From the NCBI GenBank assembly GCA_937891135.1, contig CALAFB010000039.1, forward strand, positions 1-15,196: a stretch of 15,196 bases of DNA, given 5' to 3'. Position numbers and translations under genes: made by a program. Below are positions 1 to 6,802 of this stretch, piece after piece. The notes under the pieces are model-generated. The model searched no databases. It was not told the origin of the DNA and saw only the letters and a list, made by a program, of their open reading frames with translations. The stretch comes from an uncultured Elusimicrobium sp. GTDB taxonomy: Bacteria; Elusimicrobiota; Elusimicrobia; Elusimicrobiales; Elusimicrobiaceae. Positions within the stretch are counted from its first letter, which is position 1. Each line of letters begins with the position of its first letter.

Positions 1-65
1 TGACTTTGATTTTTTTTATTATAAATATCGTATTTCGCTCCGTTAATTTTTGACTGAACGAAGCA

Positions 66-88
66 AGCCCCCAGCTAAGCTGGGGGTT
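66..88. repeat. IS200 left-end hairpin
   Basis: Stem CCCCCAGC (68-75) pairs with GCTGGGGG (79-86) around a TAA loop, and can extend by a wobble pair and one A-T pair. It matches the right-end hairpin in stem length, loop and C5/G5 base, and is the likely TnpA recognition hairpin. Confidence 0.8.
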
Positions 89-134
89 CGGAAGGTTATA
101 CCTATGAGCAGAGTAGCAAGAAAACTCCTTATAA

Positions 135-185
135 TATAATGGATTGCCGGGCGATGACCGGCAATCCATTATAAATAGAAAGGAG
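135..185 (+). promoter_or_regulatory. tnpA 5'-UTR hairpin that can mask the ribosome binding site
   Basis: A perfect 16-bp stem (135-150 with 158-173, loop 151-157) lies directly before tnpA. At its base CTCCTT (125-130) can pair with AAGGAG (180-185), which is the tnpA Shine-Dalgarno sequence. Translational repression of IS200 tnpA by a stem-loop that hides the ribosome binding site is established for the Salmonella element, and this arrangement fits it. TATAAT-like boxes overlap 130-140. Confidence 0.6.
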
Positions 186-194
186 GTCATTGGT

Positions 195-626
195 ATGAGC
201 AATGACATAGATAGATTAGCACATACGAAGTGGGACTGCAAGTACCACATCGTATGGGCGCCGAAGTACCGGCAGAAAGTATTCTACAAAGAAAAGAGGA
301 AAGAAGTAGGGAAGATATTACGAGAGTTATGTAGATACAAGGAAGGAGTAGAAATAATAGAAGGGGAAGTGTGTGTAGACCATGTACATATACTAGTCTC
401 AATACCCCCGAAATATAGCGTAGGGGGATTTATGGGGTATCTAAAGGGGAAGAGTGCACTGAAGGTATACGATAGGAGGCCGGAGTTAAGGTATAAGAAC
501 CGGAACCGGGGCTTCTGGTGCAGAGGATACTATGTAGACAGTAGTGGAAAAGACCCAAGGAAGATAGAGCTGTATATTAGGAAACAGCTAGTAGAGGATG
601 CCCGATTGCCCTACAACGAAGAGTAA
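195..626 (+). CDS. tnpA: IS200-family transposase TnpA (Y1 HUH single-strand transposase)
   Basis: A 143-residue enzyme that would cut and rejoin single-stranded DNA at the IS ends through a 5'-phosphotyrosine. The opening stretch LAHTKWDCKYHIVWAPKYRQ is the family signature. The HUH metal site is DHVHIL (His63, His65). The YxxxQ motif is YIRKQ, with Tyr127 as nucleophile and Gln131 as third metal ligand. RGYYV at 110-114 is also conserved. Length is normal for the family. The start at 195 was chosen over the upstream ATG at 144 because AGGAGG at 181-186 is correctly spaced and the family begins close to the LAHTK motif. Codon use is richer in AGG/ATA than in the housekeeping genes, as expected for a mobile gene. 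Confidence 0.95.
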   Translation: MSNDIDRLAHTKWDCKYHIVWAPKYRQKVFYKEKRKEVGKILRELCRYKEGVEIIEGEVCVDHVHILVSIPPKYSVGGFMGYLKGKSALKVYDRRPELRYKNRNRGFWCRGYYVDSSGKDPRKIELYIRKQLVEDARLPYNEE

Positions 627-687
627 GAGGAGGACGCATTAAATGCGTGAAAGGTAATAGTAGGGACTAGGTCCCGCAGGAGCAGAG

Positions 688-706
688 CCCCCGGCTAAGC
701 CGGGGG
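688..706. repeat. IS200 right-end hairpin
   Basis: Stem CCCCCGGC (688-695) pairs with GCCGGGGG (699-706) around a TAA loop. It is the partner of the left-end hairpin. Two smaller triloop hairpins, 634-648 and 663-675, lie between the tnpA stop and this one. Confidence 0.8.
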
Positions 707-750
707 GTATTGACTATTAAATTCAATTCATCTGCCCCGAAAAACGCATG

Positions 751-950
751 CAAAAACGGCTGATATCACCGAGCTTGAAGAGTAACCCAATATAACAGCC
801 GCGGCTTGCCAAAATGGCAAACACTCGGCATAAAGCCAGGGGGTTATAAGGCCCCTAATTTTATGCCTAAAACGACTTTTTTGGACTTCTATCGTGCCCA
901 CACGGGCGCTCCGTTTCTTAAACGGTTCCAAAAACAGGATAAAATTGTAT
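751..950 (-). ncRNA. Structured repeat copy A, candidate RNA on the minus strand
   Basis: About 200 bases that match copy B (8173-8380) in short conserved blocks and in folding. Helices: 878-885 with 927-934 (TTTTTGGA/TCCAAAAA), enclosing hairpins 896-899/904-907 and 911-916/920-925; a long arm 827-834 with 860-867; a hairpin 806-811/815-820. Conserved single-stranded blocks are CAAACACTC (818-826), GCCGCGG (798-804) and AAAACAGGAT (931-940). On the minus strand it begins just after the metG terminator, and a TACAAT box shared with copy B lies near its 5' edge. No protein explains it: the minus-strand reading frame over 728-931 is not shared by copy B. I do not recognise the family. Confidence 0.5.
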
Positions 951-962
951 ATATAGTATAAG

Positions 963-987
963 AAAAAAGAGCTGGTTTTACCAGCCC
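963..987 (-). terminator. Rho-independent terminator of metG
   Basis: On the minus strand GCTGGT, an AAA loop and ACCAGC (stem 971-976/980-985) are followed by TCTTTTTTC. It lies 25 bases past the metG stop. Confidence 0.85.
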
Positions 988-1011
988 TTTGGAAATTACT
1001 TTAGCAGTACT

Positions 1012-2517
1012 TTACTTATCTGCAATCCTAGGGAATAGCGGGGCGTACTTTTCAATCGGCCCCGCGGCTAAACGCCGGGTCATCTCCGCGCCGACCGTCG
1101 GCATAAACGGCGTAATCCACGCGGCTGTTTTGCGCTGGCAGCCAATCAACTCTAACAAAATTTTCCGCGCGCCTTCCGGGTCCGTCTTAGCCAGTTCCCA
1201 CGGTTTTGTATCGGCCACTTGTTTGTTTAAATCCGATGAGAAACCGTAAATAAGTTCCAACACTTTATCAAACGCCAGCTGCTTATACGCCGCGTCAATA
1301 GCCGTTTGCGTGTCTGCAATTTTCTGTGCTACCTCAGCCGGCAGCACAATTTCCGCCGGGATTTCCGGCTGCTGCTTGGCTAACATATTGAGCGTGCGCG
1401 ATAAAAGGTTGCCGATGTTATTAGCCAGGTCGGCGTTGTAGCGGTTTTTGAAACTGGTCATAGAGAAATCGCCGTCTTGCCCGAAGGGGACCTCGCGGAA
1501 TAAAAACGCGCGCACCGGGTCCACGCCGTACTTCGCGCCCAGCTCGGCGGGGTCAATGACGTTGCCCAGCGTCTTGGACATTTTTTCCCCTTCCACCGTC
1601 CACCAGCCGTGTGCAAACACTTGGTGCGGCAGCGGCAAGTTTAAGGCCATCAGCACAGCCGGCCAAATCACGGTGTGGAAACGGAAAATCTCTTTGCCCA
1701 CCATGTGCAAATCCGCGGGCCAGAGTTCGTTAAAATCTTGCGCATCAATTAAACTGAGTTTTTCTTCGTGCAAGGGTTTGTTTTCATCACACAAGAACAT
1801 CCCGGCTCCGGCGGCGGAAATGTAGTTGATAAGCGCATCAAACCATACATAAATCGTATGCGCCGGGTTGCTTTTGACGGGCACACCCCATTTTACTTTC
1901 GTGCGCGTGACGGACAAGTCCCTTAGCCCGCCTTTAACGAAATTGATAATTTCGTTCGCGCGGGTTTTGGGGGATAAAAAGTCCGGGTGTTCTTCGTAAT
2001 ATTTTAAAAGAGGTTTTTCGTAGCGCGAGAGTTTAAAGAAATACGTTTCTTCATGCACGTCGGTCAAAGGTTTTTTGTGCACGGGGCAGGTGCAATTCTC
2101 GCCCATTTCGCTCTCGTCGTAATACTGCTCGCAAGACACGCAATACTTGCCCGAATAAGACCCTAAATAAATGTCCCCGCTTTTTAAGAGTTTTTCAAAA
2201 ATGGCTTGCACCACTTGCTCGTGCGCCGGGTCCGTGGTGCGGATGAAACTGTCGTAAGAGATATTTAAAGTTTTCCACAGCGCGCGGTACTTGGCGGATA
2301 CTTCGTCCGTCCACGCTTTGGGGGAAACACCCTTGGCAGCGGCAGATTTTTCAATATTGGCACCGTGCTCGTCGGTGCCGGTTAAAAAGCGTACATCTTT
2401 GCCTTGGCTGCGGTAGTAGCGCGCTAAAATATCGCACGCAATCGTGGTATAGGCGTGGCCGAGGTGCGGCACAGAATTTACATAATAGATAGGAGTAGTG
2501 ATATACATTTTCTTCAT
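1012..2517 (-). CDS. metG: Methionyl-tRNA synthetase
   Basis: A cytoplasmic class I synthetase that charges tRNA-Met for initiation and elongation. The ATP-binding HIGH motif is HLGH at residues 18-21 and the KMSKS loop is KMSKT at 312-316. A zinc site is formed by Cys126, Cys129, Cys142 and Cys144 in the connective peptide (CVSC and CTCPVH). The protein has 501 residues, with catalytic core and anticodon-binding helical domain but no C-terminal EMAP/Trbp111-like tRNA-binding domain. The short form is common, so this is not a truncation. The start has AAGAGG at 2524-2529. It is the last gene of the minus-strand run after holB, 143 bases downstream, and may be co-transcribed or have its own promoter. 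A terminator follows. Confidence 0.97.
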   Translation of the reverse strand: MKKMYITTPIYYVNSVPHLGHAYTTIACDILARYYRSQGKDVRFLTGTDEHGANIEKSAAAKGVSPKAWTDEVSAKYRALWKTLNISYDSFIRTTDPAHEQVVQAIFEKLLKSGDIYLGSYSGKYCVSCEQYYDESEMGENCTCPVHKKPLTDVHEETYFFKLSRYEKPLLKYYEEHPDFLSPKTRANEIINFVKGGLRDLSVTRTKVKWGVPVKSNPAHTIYVWFDALINYISAAGAGMFLCDENKPLHEEKLSLIDAQDFNELWPADLHMVGKEIFRFHTVIWPAVLMALNLPLPHQVFAHGWWTVEGEKMSKTLGNVIDPAELGAKYGVDPVRAFLFREVPFGQDGDFSMTSFKNRYNADLANNIGNLLSRTLNMLAKQQPEIPAEIVLPAEVAQKIADTQTAIDAAYKQLAFDKVLELIYGFSSDLNKQVADTKPWELAKTDPEGARKILLELIGCQRKTAAWITPFMPTVGAEMTRRLAAGPIEKYAPLFPRIADK

Positions 2518-2549
2518 AAAATACCTCTTAAATAAATAAAAAACTTTTC

Positions 2550-2575
2550 GCGCTCTTGCGCCCCGGAGCCCGGGG
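2550..2575 (-). other. Paired GC hairpins in the holB-metG gap
   Basis: Two adjacent stems lie in the 143-base gap: CCCCGG/CCGGGG (2561-2566/2570-2575) and GCGC/GCGC (2550-2553/2558-2561). On the minus strand they are followed by GAAAAGTTTTTT before the metG ribosome binding site. They could act as a weak terminator or attenuator that lowers metG read-through. Nothing else is evident in the gap. Confidence 0.35.
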
Positions 2576-2660
2576 AGCCTTTGCCCGCGCTGTGCGATTT
2601 ACCCGCTCGTCCCTTGCACAATACCCGCGAAGGGGAACCGACATTTCCCGCACCAATCTT

Positions 2661-3647
2661 TTATAACTTCACCGGCAGCCCGTCTAAACTCATAAGTGCC
2701 GTTTCCAACACCAAAGCCGGGGATACGTTACGCCCAATACTTTTTTTATAATGTTCCAATTGAACCAAGGTCTCTTGCCACGGCAAGCGGCTGGTGTCAT
2801 TGGCATCCAACCATTGTGTATGCACGGCTTTTAACAAAACGTCCAGCACGGCTTGTGCCTCTTGGCGGGCTTCGGCCGCTGTGCGGGATAGCCCCGCCGC
2901 TGTTTGATACGGTCCTTGCGGCGTGCCAAACCCGGACGTTTCCAATAAATCCAACGCGGCAGCCGCTTTTAACGCGCCGGACACACTTCCCCCGCTATAG
3001 CGGGCACAGCGCGCCGGGTCCGCCACGTCTGCCCCGGTTGTTTCTAAAATGTGAGCCACCGTTTGGGCAGCCAGCGGCGCAAACGCCAACGGCTGGCAGC
3101 GCGATAAAATGGTAGGCAGCATGGCCGCCCGTTTACTGGTAATTAAAATCCACACGGTTTTGGCGGGCGGTTCTTCTATAAATTTTAAGAGGGCATTGGC
3201 TGCTGCTGCCTGCATGGTTTGTGCCCCGTCAATAATCAGCACTTTCCACCCGTTGTGAGCGGCTTTTTGTTGGGATAGTGCCGTTACCCGCCGAATGGTA
3301 TCTACGCTAAGGTGTTGCTGCTTGGCTATTTCTTTGGCCAGGTCTTCTTCGTAATCTAAATCCGTGGGAGATGTTTTCAAACTAAGCCGCGCCTGGTATA
3401 CAAAATCCACCAGCGTAATATCCGGGTGCGTGCCTTTCAAGGCCGCTTGGCAGCTGATACAGCTACCGCAGGCGTGCCCGTCCTGCGGATGCGCGCAATT
3501 TAACGCCTGGGCAAAGGCAAGCGCGGTTTTACGCTTACCCACTCCGTCCGGGCCGTAAAACAACAGGGCTCCCGGCGTACGCTGCGTGCGTACGAGGTTT
3601 TGTAAATAAGAAACGGCTTTTTCCTGCCCCTGGATGTCTGTATCCAT
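2661..3647 (-). CDS. holB: DNA polymerase III delta' subunit (clamp loader)
   Basis: A 328-residue AAA+ subunit of the clamp loader that places the beta clamp on primed DNA. The Walker A motif is GPDGVGKRKT (32-41). The zinc module has Cys51, Cys60, Cys63 and Cys66. The Walker B-like segment is KVLIIDGA (135-142), without the acidic pair of an active ATPase. The SRC trigger motif is LSRCQPLAF (181-189). This length and the non-catalytic Walker B fit delta' better than DnaX, which is longer. The ATG at 3647 overlaps the tmk stop (TAATG), indicating translational coupling. The tmk-holB order is a common bacterial pairing linking dTTP supply and replication. Confidence 0.92.
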   Translation of the reverse strand: MDTDIQGQEKAVSYLQNLVRTQRTPGALLFYGPDGVGKRKTALAFAQALNCAHPQDGHACGSCISCQAALKGTHPDITLVDFVYQARLSLKTSPTDLDYEEDLAKEIAKQQHLSVDTIRRVTALSQQKAAHNGWKVLIIDGAQTMQAAAANALLKFIEEPPAKTVWILITSKRAAMLPTILSRCQPLAFAPLAAQTVAHILETTGADVADPARCARYSGGSVSGALKAAAALDLLETSGFGTPQGPYQTAAGLSRTAAEARQEAQAVLDVLLKAVHTQWLDANDTSRLPWQETLVQLEHYKKSIGRNVSPALVLETALMSLDGLPVKL

Positions 3648-4264
3648 TAGTCCACTATGTTGTAACGGTGCAGCAATTCCACTACTTCGGCTTGCACCAT
3701 ATCTATATTTTTATCCGCGTCAATTAAATGCGCGTTTTTGGTTTTTTTCACTAGGTCCGTATACCCTTTACGCATTTTTTGACGGAAAGTTAAATCTTCT
3801 TGCTCTAGTCTATCTGAAAATAAATACTCGCCGCGCTCGGTAAAATATTTGTCCGACATTAAAAACACCAGCGTCAAATCCGGCACCAGCCCAAAGGACG
3901 CAATTTTATTGAGCGTATCAATCGTTTTCAAGGGCAGCCCCCGGCCATACCCTTGGTAAGCACAAGTAGACAGCGTGTAGCGTTCGCAGATTACAATTTT
4001 CCCGGCTTCTAAGGCAGGCAGAATTTTTTCCTGCGTGTGCTGGGCGCGGGCGGCTTCATACAGTAAAAGTTCCGTCATAGGGCGCACATCCCGTCCGGGT
4101 TGTAAGACCATCTGGCGGATATCCTCCGCAATCGGCGTTCCGCCTGGTTCGCGCGTTAAAAGCACGTCTTTTCCATGCGAGAGAAGCGTATTGACTAACA
4201 TTTTGGCCTGGGTGGATTTCCCGCACCGATCCGGCCCTTCTAAGACGATAAATTTTCCGTTCAC
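3647..4264 (-). CDS. tmk: Thymidylate kinase
   Basis: Phosphorylates dTMP to dTDP with ATP for DNA synthesis. The P-loop is EGPDRCGKST, about residues 9-18. The dTMP-binding signature TREPGGTPIAEDIR follows, then an ERY motif in the DRY position and a lid segment around SDRLEQED. I chose the GTG start at 4264, giving 205 residues, over the longer frame opening at 4321. It overlaps the kdsC stop as GTGA, has AGGAAGGA just upstream, and puts the family's usual N-terminus next to the P-loop; the 19 extra residues of the longer form have no counterpart in the family. It is coupled on both sides, to kdsC and holB. Confidence 0.94.
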   Translation of the reverse strand: MNGKFIVLEGPDRCGKSTQAKMLVNTLLSHGKDVLLTREPGGTPIAEDIRQMVLQPGRDVRPMTELLLYEAARAQHTQEKILPALEAGKIVICERYTLSTCAYQGYGRGLPLKTIDTLNKIASFGLVPDLTLVFLMSDKYFTERGEYLFSDRLEQEDLTFRQKMRKGYTDLVKKTKNAHLIDADKNIDMVQAEVVELLHRYNIVD

Positions 4265-4860
4265 TTGAGTCCTTCCTGCGAGGTTACAATCTCCAACTCC
4301 GGCTTTTTGCTTTGCGTCCAAGCACTCGCTTTGACCTGCTCTAAAATGGGGGCTAATTTGCCCTGGGCTTGCAAAATAAAATCAATAATTTCACGAAATG
4401 CCCCATCCCCGCCCACGCGTTTTGTAATGTAATGGGCGCAATCTTTTACGCAATCTAGCGCATTGGGCACGGTAGCAGCCAAGCCCACTTCGTTGAGTAA
4501 CGGCATATCGGTAATATCATCACCAATATAGCAGACTTCTTCGGGCTGAAGGCCTTCTTTTTCCAAAATATCTTCCAGCGGGCCGATTTTGGTTAAAAAC
4601 CCCTGGTACATATATTTAAAACCTAAATTGCGCGCACGTTCTACCGTGGTAGGGTGGCGGCGGCCTGTAATAATGCCGCAGATAATCCCCGCACTACGGC
4701 AAAGCATCACGGCAATGCCGTCTTGCGTGTGAAATGATTTAATTTCCTCTATTTTCCCGTCGGGGGCTACAAAGAAATTGACTTTTCCGTCTGTTAAAAT
4801 GCCGTCCACGTCCGTGAGTACGGCTTTAATGCGCTGGGCGCGTTCTAGTGCGTTTTGCAT
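4261..4860 (-). CDS. kdsC: 3-deoxy-D-manno-octulosonate 8-phosphate phosphatase (KdsC family)
   Basis: A HAD-superfamily phosphatase that removes phosphate from KDO-8-phosphate, the last step before KDO activation for lipid A-core synthesis. Motif I is TDVDGILTDG, with nucleophile Asp17 and Asp19. Motif II is IITGR (Thr65), the motif III lysine is in FLTKIGP (Lys91), and motif IV is GDDITDMPLL. It is a cap-less C0 type of 199 residues, slightly longer than usual at the C-terminus. The start at 4860 is preferred over an upstream ATG at 4887 because AGAGGA lies before it. It heads a tightly overlapping operon with tmk and holB. A TATAAT box at 4879-4884 is its likely -10. Confidence 0.9.
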   Translation of the reverse strand: MQNALERAQRIKAVLTDVDGILTDGKVNFFVAPDGKIEEIKSFHTQDGIAVMLCRSAGIICGIITGRRHPTTVERARNLGFKYMYQGFLTKIGPLEDILEKEGLQPEEVCYIGDDITDMPLLNEVGLAATVPNALDCVKDCAHYITKRVGGDGAFREIIDFILQAQGKLAPILEQVKASAWTQSKKPELEIVTSQEGLK

Positions 4861-4878
4861 AAAAAATCCTCTTGTACT

Positions 4879-4884
4879 ATTATA
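4879..4884 (-). promoter_or_regulatory. Likely -10 box of the kdsC-tmk-holB operon
   Basis: TATAAT on the minus strand, 18 bases before the kdsC start. No convincing -35 is visible at standard spacing. It is divergent from the promoter of the gene at 4970. Confidence 0.5.
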
Positions 4885-4925
4885 CAAAACTATTTTGTCA
4901 GGCTTGTGTTTTTGTGAACATTTTA

Positions 4926-4934
4926 TGCTATACT
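4926..4934 (+). promoter_or_regulatory. Extended -10 promoter of the 87-residue gene
   Basis: TGCTATACT is an extended -10. The same TGCTATAC motif recurs at 4937-4944 as a near-tandem copy. TTGTGT at 4904-4909 could be a loose -35. The predicted start leaves a short leader carrying AGGAGG. Confidence 0.5.
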
Positions 4935-4969
4935 TATGCTATACGCTACTAAACCTAACAGGAGGTTGT

Positions 4970-5233
4970 ATGGAACAACTGATAGATACAAAAAAAATAT
5001 TTACCAAAGAACACATTGTGGATGTGGTAATAGGTGTTTTGATTTTGGGGACCGTATTGTTTTGGTTCGGGTCTTTGTTCTTAGACGGCAGTTATCAAGT
5101 GTACCCAACGCGGCATTCTTACGCGGCAGATACCTTTGTGGTAGAGGAGGTTCCGTTTGACCCGGCCTTTGAAATGGGGGCGAAAGCACCGCAAGCCGCA
5201 CCCGCTGCCCCACACACTACCCCCGCCCAATAA
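4970..5233 (+). CDS. Small single-pass membrane protein, unknown function
   Basis: An 87-residue protein that I do not recognise. AGGAGG at 4960-4965 is well spaced before the ATG. The N-terminal 14 residues are charged. One hydrophobic segment (about residues 17-37, rich in V, I, L, F and W) should cross the inner membrane. After it comes a polar part ending in an Ala/Pro-rich, probably disordered tail. There is no lipobox. It is transcribed alone between two minus-strand genes, with its own promoter and a strong terminator, so it is a real gene and not a shadow. The longer frame opening upstream at 4778 overlaps kdsC antisense and lacks a ribosome binding site. Confidence 0.75.
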   Translation: MEQLIDTKKIFTKEHIVDVVIGVLILGTVLFWFGSLFLDGSYQVYPTRHSYAADTFVVEEVPFDPAFEMGAKAPQAAPAAPHTTPAQ

Positions 5234-5248
5234 TACGTCTTTATAATT

Positions 5249-5282
5249 ACTCCCCCGCACACACCGTGCGGGGGAGTTTTTT
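5249..5282 (+). terminator. Strong Rho-independent terminator
   Basis: A perfect 12-bp stem (5249-5260 with 5266-5277, loop 5261-5265) is followed by a T run at 5277-5282. It lies 15 bases after the 87-residue gene. The minus-strand transporter gene ends at 5304, so the site may also limit transcription arriving from that side. Confidence 0.92.
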
Positions 5283-5303
5283 ATCAAAACAACGCAAGGG
5301 ACA

Positions 5304-6602
5304 TTAGGATTGTGCTTGATGCTTGTACTTAAACAGCCACGCAAATAGCACCGCTACCACGAGGGAGAACCCCGCAAATACAAACCACGCTTCGCTCCAC
5401 CCGGTACGGATTAACTCGGACAGCCCCGCCGGATAAACACCGTTTACCATTTGGGACGGGTCCAAATGCACATTGACTAAACAGTTAATGACCTTTTGCG
5501 CCGCTAACGAACCAATCGCCGCGCCAAAGCCGTTAGTCATCAGCATAAATACACCCTGTGCCGAGGAACGGATAGACGGGTCGGTTTCCTGGTCCACGTA
5601 TAAGGAACCGGAAATGTTGAAAAAATCAAACGCCACGCCGTAAATAATCATAGACGCAATCAGCAGCAAAATACCCACCGCGGTGGACGGATTGCCCGCG
5701 CCCAACAGCCCAAAGCGCAGCACCCAGGCCAGCATACTAATGAGCATTACTTTTTTAATGCCGTAGCGTTTTAAGAAAAACGGAATGAGCAAAATACACA
5801 GCGTTTCGGAAATTTGCGACAACGAAATTAACGCCGTAGCGTTATTGGCCCCCCAAGAGCCCGTATACCCGGCTAGCGTATTAAACCCCGTAATAAACGG
5901 CCCGGCAAAGCCGTTTGTAATCTGCAAGGACATCCCCAGCAGCATAGAGAAAATAAAGAACGTCGCCATCTTTTTCTCTTTAAATAAGGCAAACGCTTTG
6001 AGGCCCAACGCTTCGGACAGGGTTTTGGCTTTTTCGGTGCTTGTCGGGCAGTTGGGCAATGTAAAGCAGTAAAGTCCTAAGACAATGCCCAACACGGCCG
6101 AGAAATACCATTGTGTATACGAACCCGCAAAGTGGGCAAAGTTCGTGGTCCACATGGCCATAATAAAACCCACCGTACCAAATACGCGGATAGGCGGGAA
6201 GGCTTTCACGGTATCAAAATTTTCCTGGCGAAGGGCCGTATACGCCACGGAGTTAGAAAGCGCAAGCGTGGGCATATAAAAAGCTACACTCAAGGTATAG
6301 CATACAAATAAACTGGTAAAGCAAATATTCGCTTGCGAACCGCACCACGCGGCGGCGGCAATAAATACGGCCGCTAACAAGTGGCACAGGCCCAGCATTT
6401 TTTGAGCGGGCACCCAGCGGTCTGCAATAATCCCCATGACCGCAGGCATAAAAAGAGACACAAAACCTTGTGTCGCATAAAACCAACCAATCTTGTCGGC
6501 AAACCCGGCCCCTGCCAGAAAAATGCCCATAGACGTCAAATAGGCACCCCATACGGCAAATTCCAGGAAGTTCATCACGGTTAGACGTATTTTGATGTTC
6601 AT
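5304..6602 (-). CDS. MFS transporter, nucleoside:H+ symporter (NupG/XapB-like)
   Basis: A 432-residue inner-membrane protein with about 12 hydrophobic segments. The N-terminus MNIKIRLTVMNFLEFAVWGA matches the NHS family (E. coli NupG, XapB), which imports nucleosides with protons. GIIADRW in the first cytoplasmic loop is the MFS motif A region. Substrate cannot be decided from sequence. The ATG at 6602 fits the family N-terminus, but the nearest AGGAGG (6645-6650) is about 42 bases upstream. A GTG at 6632 in the same frame lies 12 bases from it and would add 10 residues. A GAAA-loop hairpin lies between the two starts. Divergent from yajQ. Confidence 0.85.
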   Translation of the reverse strand: MNIKIRLTVMNFLEFAVWGAYLTSMGIFLAGAGFADKIGWFYATQGFVSLFMPAVMGIIADRWVPAQKMLGLCHLLAAVFIAAAAWCGSQANICFTSLFVCYTLSVAFYMPTLALSNSVAYTALRQENFDTVKAFPPIRVFGTVGFIMAMWTTNFAHFAGSYTQWYFSAVLGIVLGLYCFTLPNCPTSTEKAKTLSEALGLKAFALFKEKKMATFFIFSMLLGMSLQITNGFAGPFITGFNTLAGYTGSWGANNATALISLSQISETLCILLIPFFLKRYGIKKVMLISMLAWVLRFGLLGAGNPSTAVGILLLIASMIIYGVAFDFFNISGSLYVDQETDPSIRSSAQGVFMLMTNGFGAAIGSLAAQKVINCLVNVHLDPSQMVNGVYPAGLSELIRTGWSEAWFVFAGFSLVVAVLFAWLFKYKHQAQS

Positions 6603-6657
6603 AAGTAAGTATGCGGGTTTCCCCGCCAGCACGATACTGTACTTCCTCCTTTAAATT

Positions 6658-6676
6658 GATAAGCCCAATGCTTATC
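6658..6676. promoter_or_regulatory. Inverted repeat between divergent MFS and yajQ genes
   Basis: GATAAGC, then 5 bases, then GCTTATC: a perfect 7-bp dyad. It lies directly beside the presumed yajQ -35 region and within the MFS leader, so it could be an operator or an mRNA hairpin. No regulator gene is next to it. Confidence 0.35.
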
Positions 6677-6705
6677 TTAAAGTTATTGTACAAAAAAAGT
6701 ATAAT
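6677..6705 (+). promoter_or_regulatory. Likely yajQ promoter
   Basis: A perfect -10 TATAAT at 6700-6705, with a weak -35 TTAAAG at 6677-6682 (17-base spacer). The start would leave a leader of about 90 bases before yajQ. Confidence 0.5.
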
Positions 6706-6802
6706 AGAGGGAAAGAAGGGAAAAATCGCAAAATGGAAAGATTTTGGAAAATGGTTGCCGGGTATGGCCCAACCAGCGTACCTAATAATAAAGGAGAACA
6801 AT

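Larger units (their letters stand above)
55..715 (+). mobile_element. IS200-type insertion sequence (IS200/IS605 family, tnpA only)
   Basis: A single Y1 HUH transposase gene is flanked by two matching GC-rich hairpins with TAA triloops. The left hairpin is at 68-75/79-86 and the right one at 688-695/699-706. Subterminal hairpins instead of inverted terminal repeats are how this family marks its ends, because TnpA binds them on single-stranded DNA. There is no tnpB, so this is the IS200 layout. The outer limits are estimates; the hexamer TTGACT occurs at both edges (50-55 and 710-715) and could be related to the cleavage or target sites. The element lies beyond the metG terminator and next to structured repeat copy A. 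It appears intact. Confidence 0.85.

Noticed and set aside
1..54. Remnant of a gene split by IS200
   Set aside because: AT-rich and too short to show any coding content; nothing recognisable.
634..706. CRISPR-like repeats near the IS right end
   Set aside because: The hairpins differ in stem sequence and there are no equal spacers or repeated units.
728..931. Minus-strand open frame of 67 codons over structured repeat copy A
   Set aside because: Copy B does not preserve this frame, the pairing pattern explains the conservation better, and there is no family resemblance.
2518..2660. Possible small gene or remnant between holB and metG
   Set aside because: No frame with a start, ribosome binding site or recognisable peptide; only GC hairpins are seen.
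4778..4969. Upstream extension of the 87-residue gene
   Set aside because: It is antisense to kdsC and crosses the promoter region; AGGAGG sits directly before the internal ATG at 4970.
6611..6802. Upstream extension of yajQ
   Set aside because: The family starts at MADYSFD, the ribosome binding site is at 6791, and the promoter lies inside this stretch.
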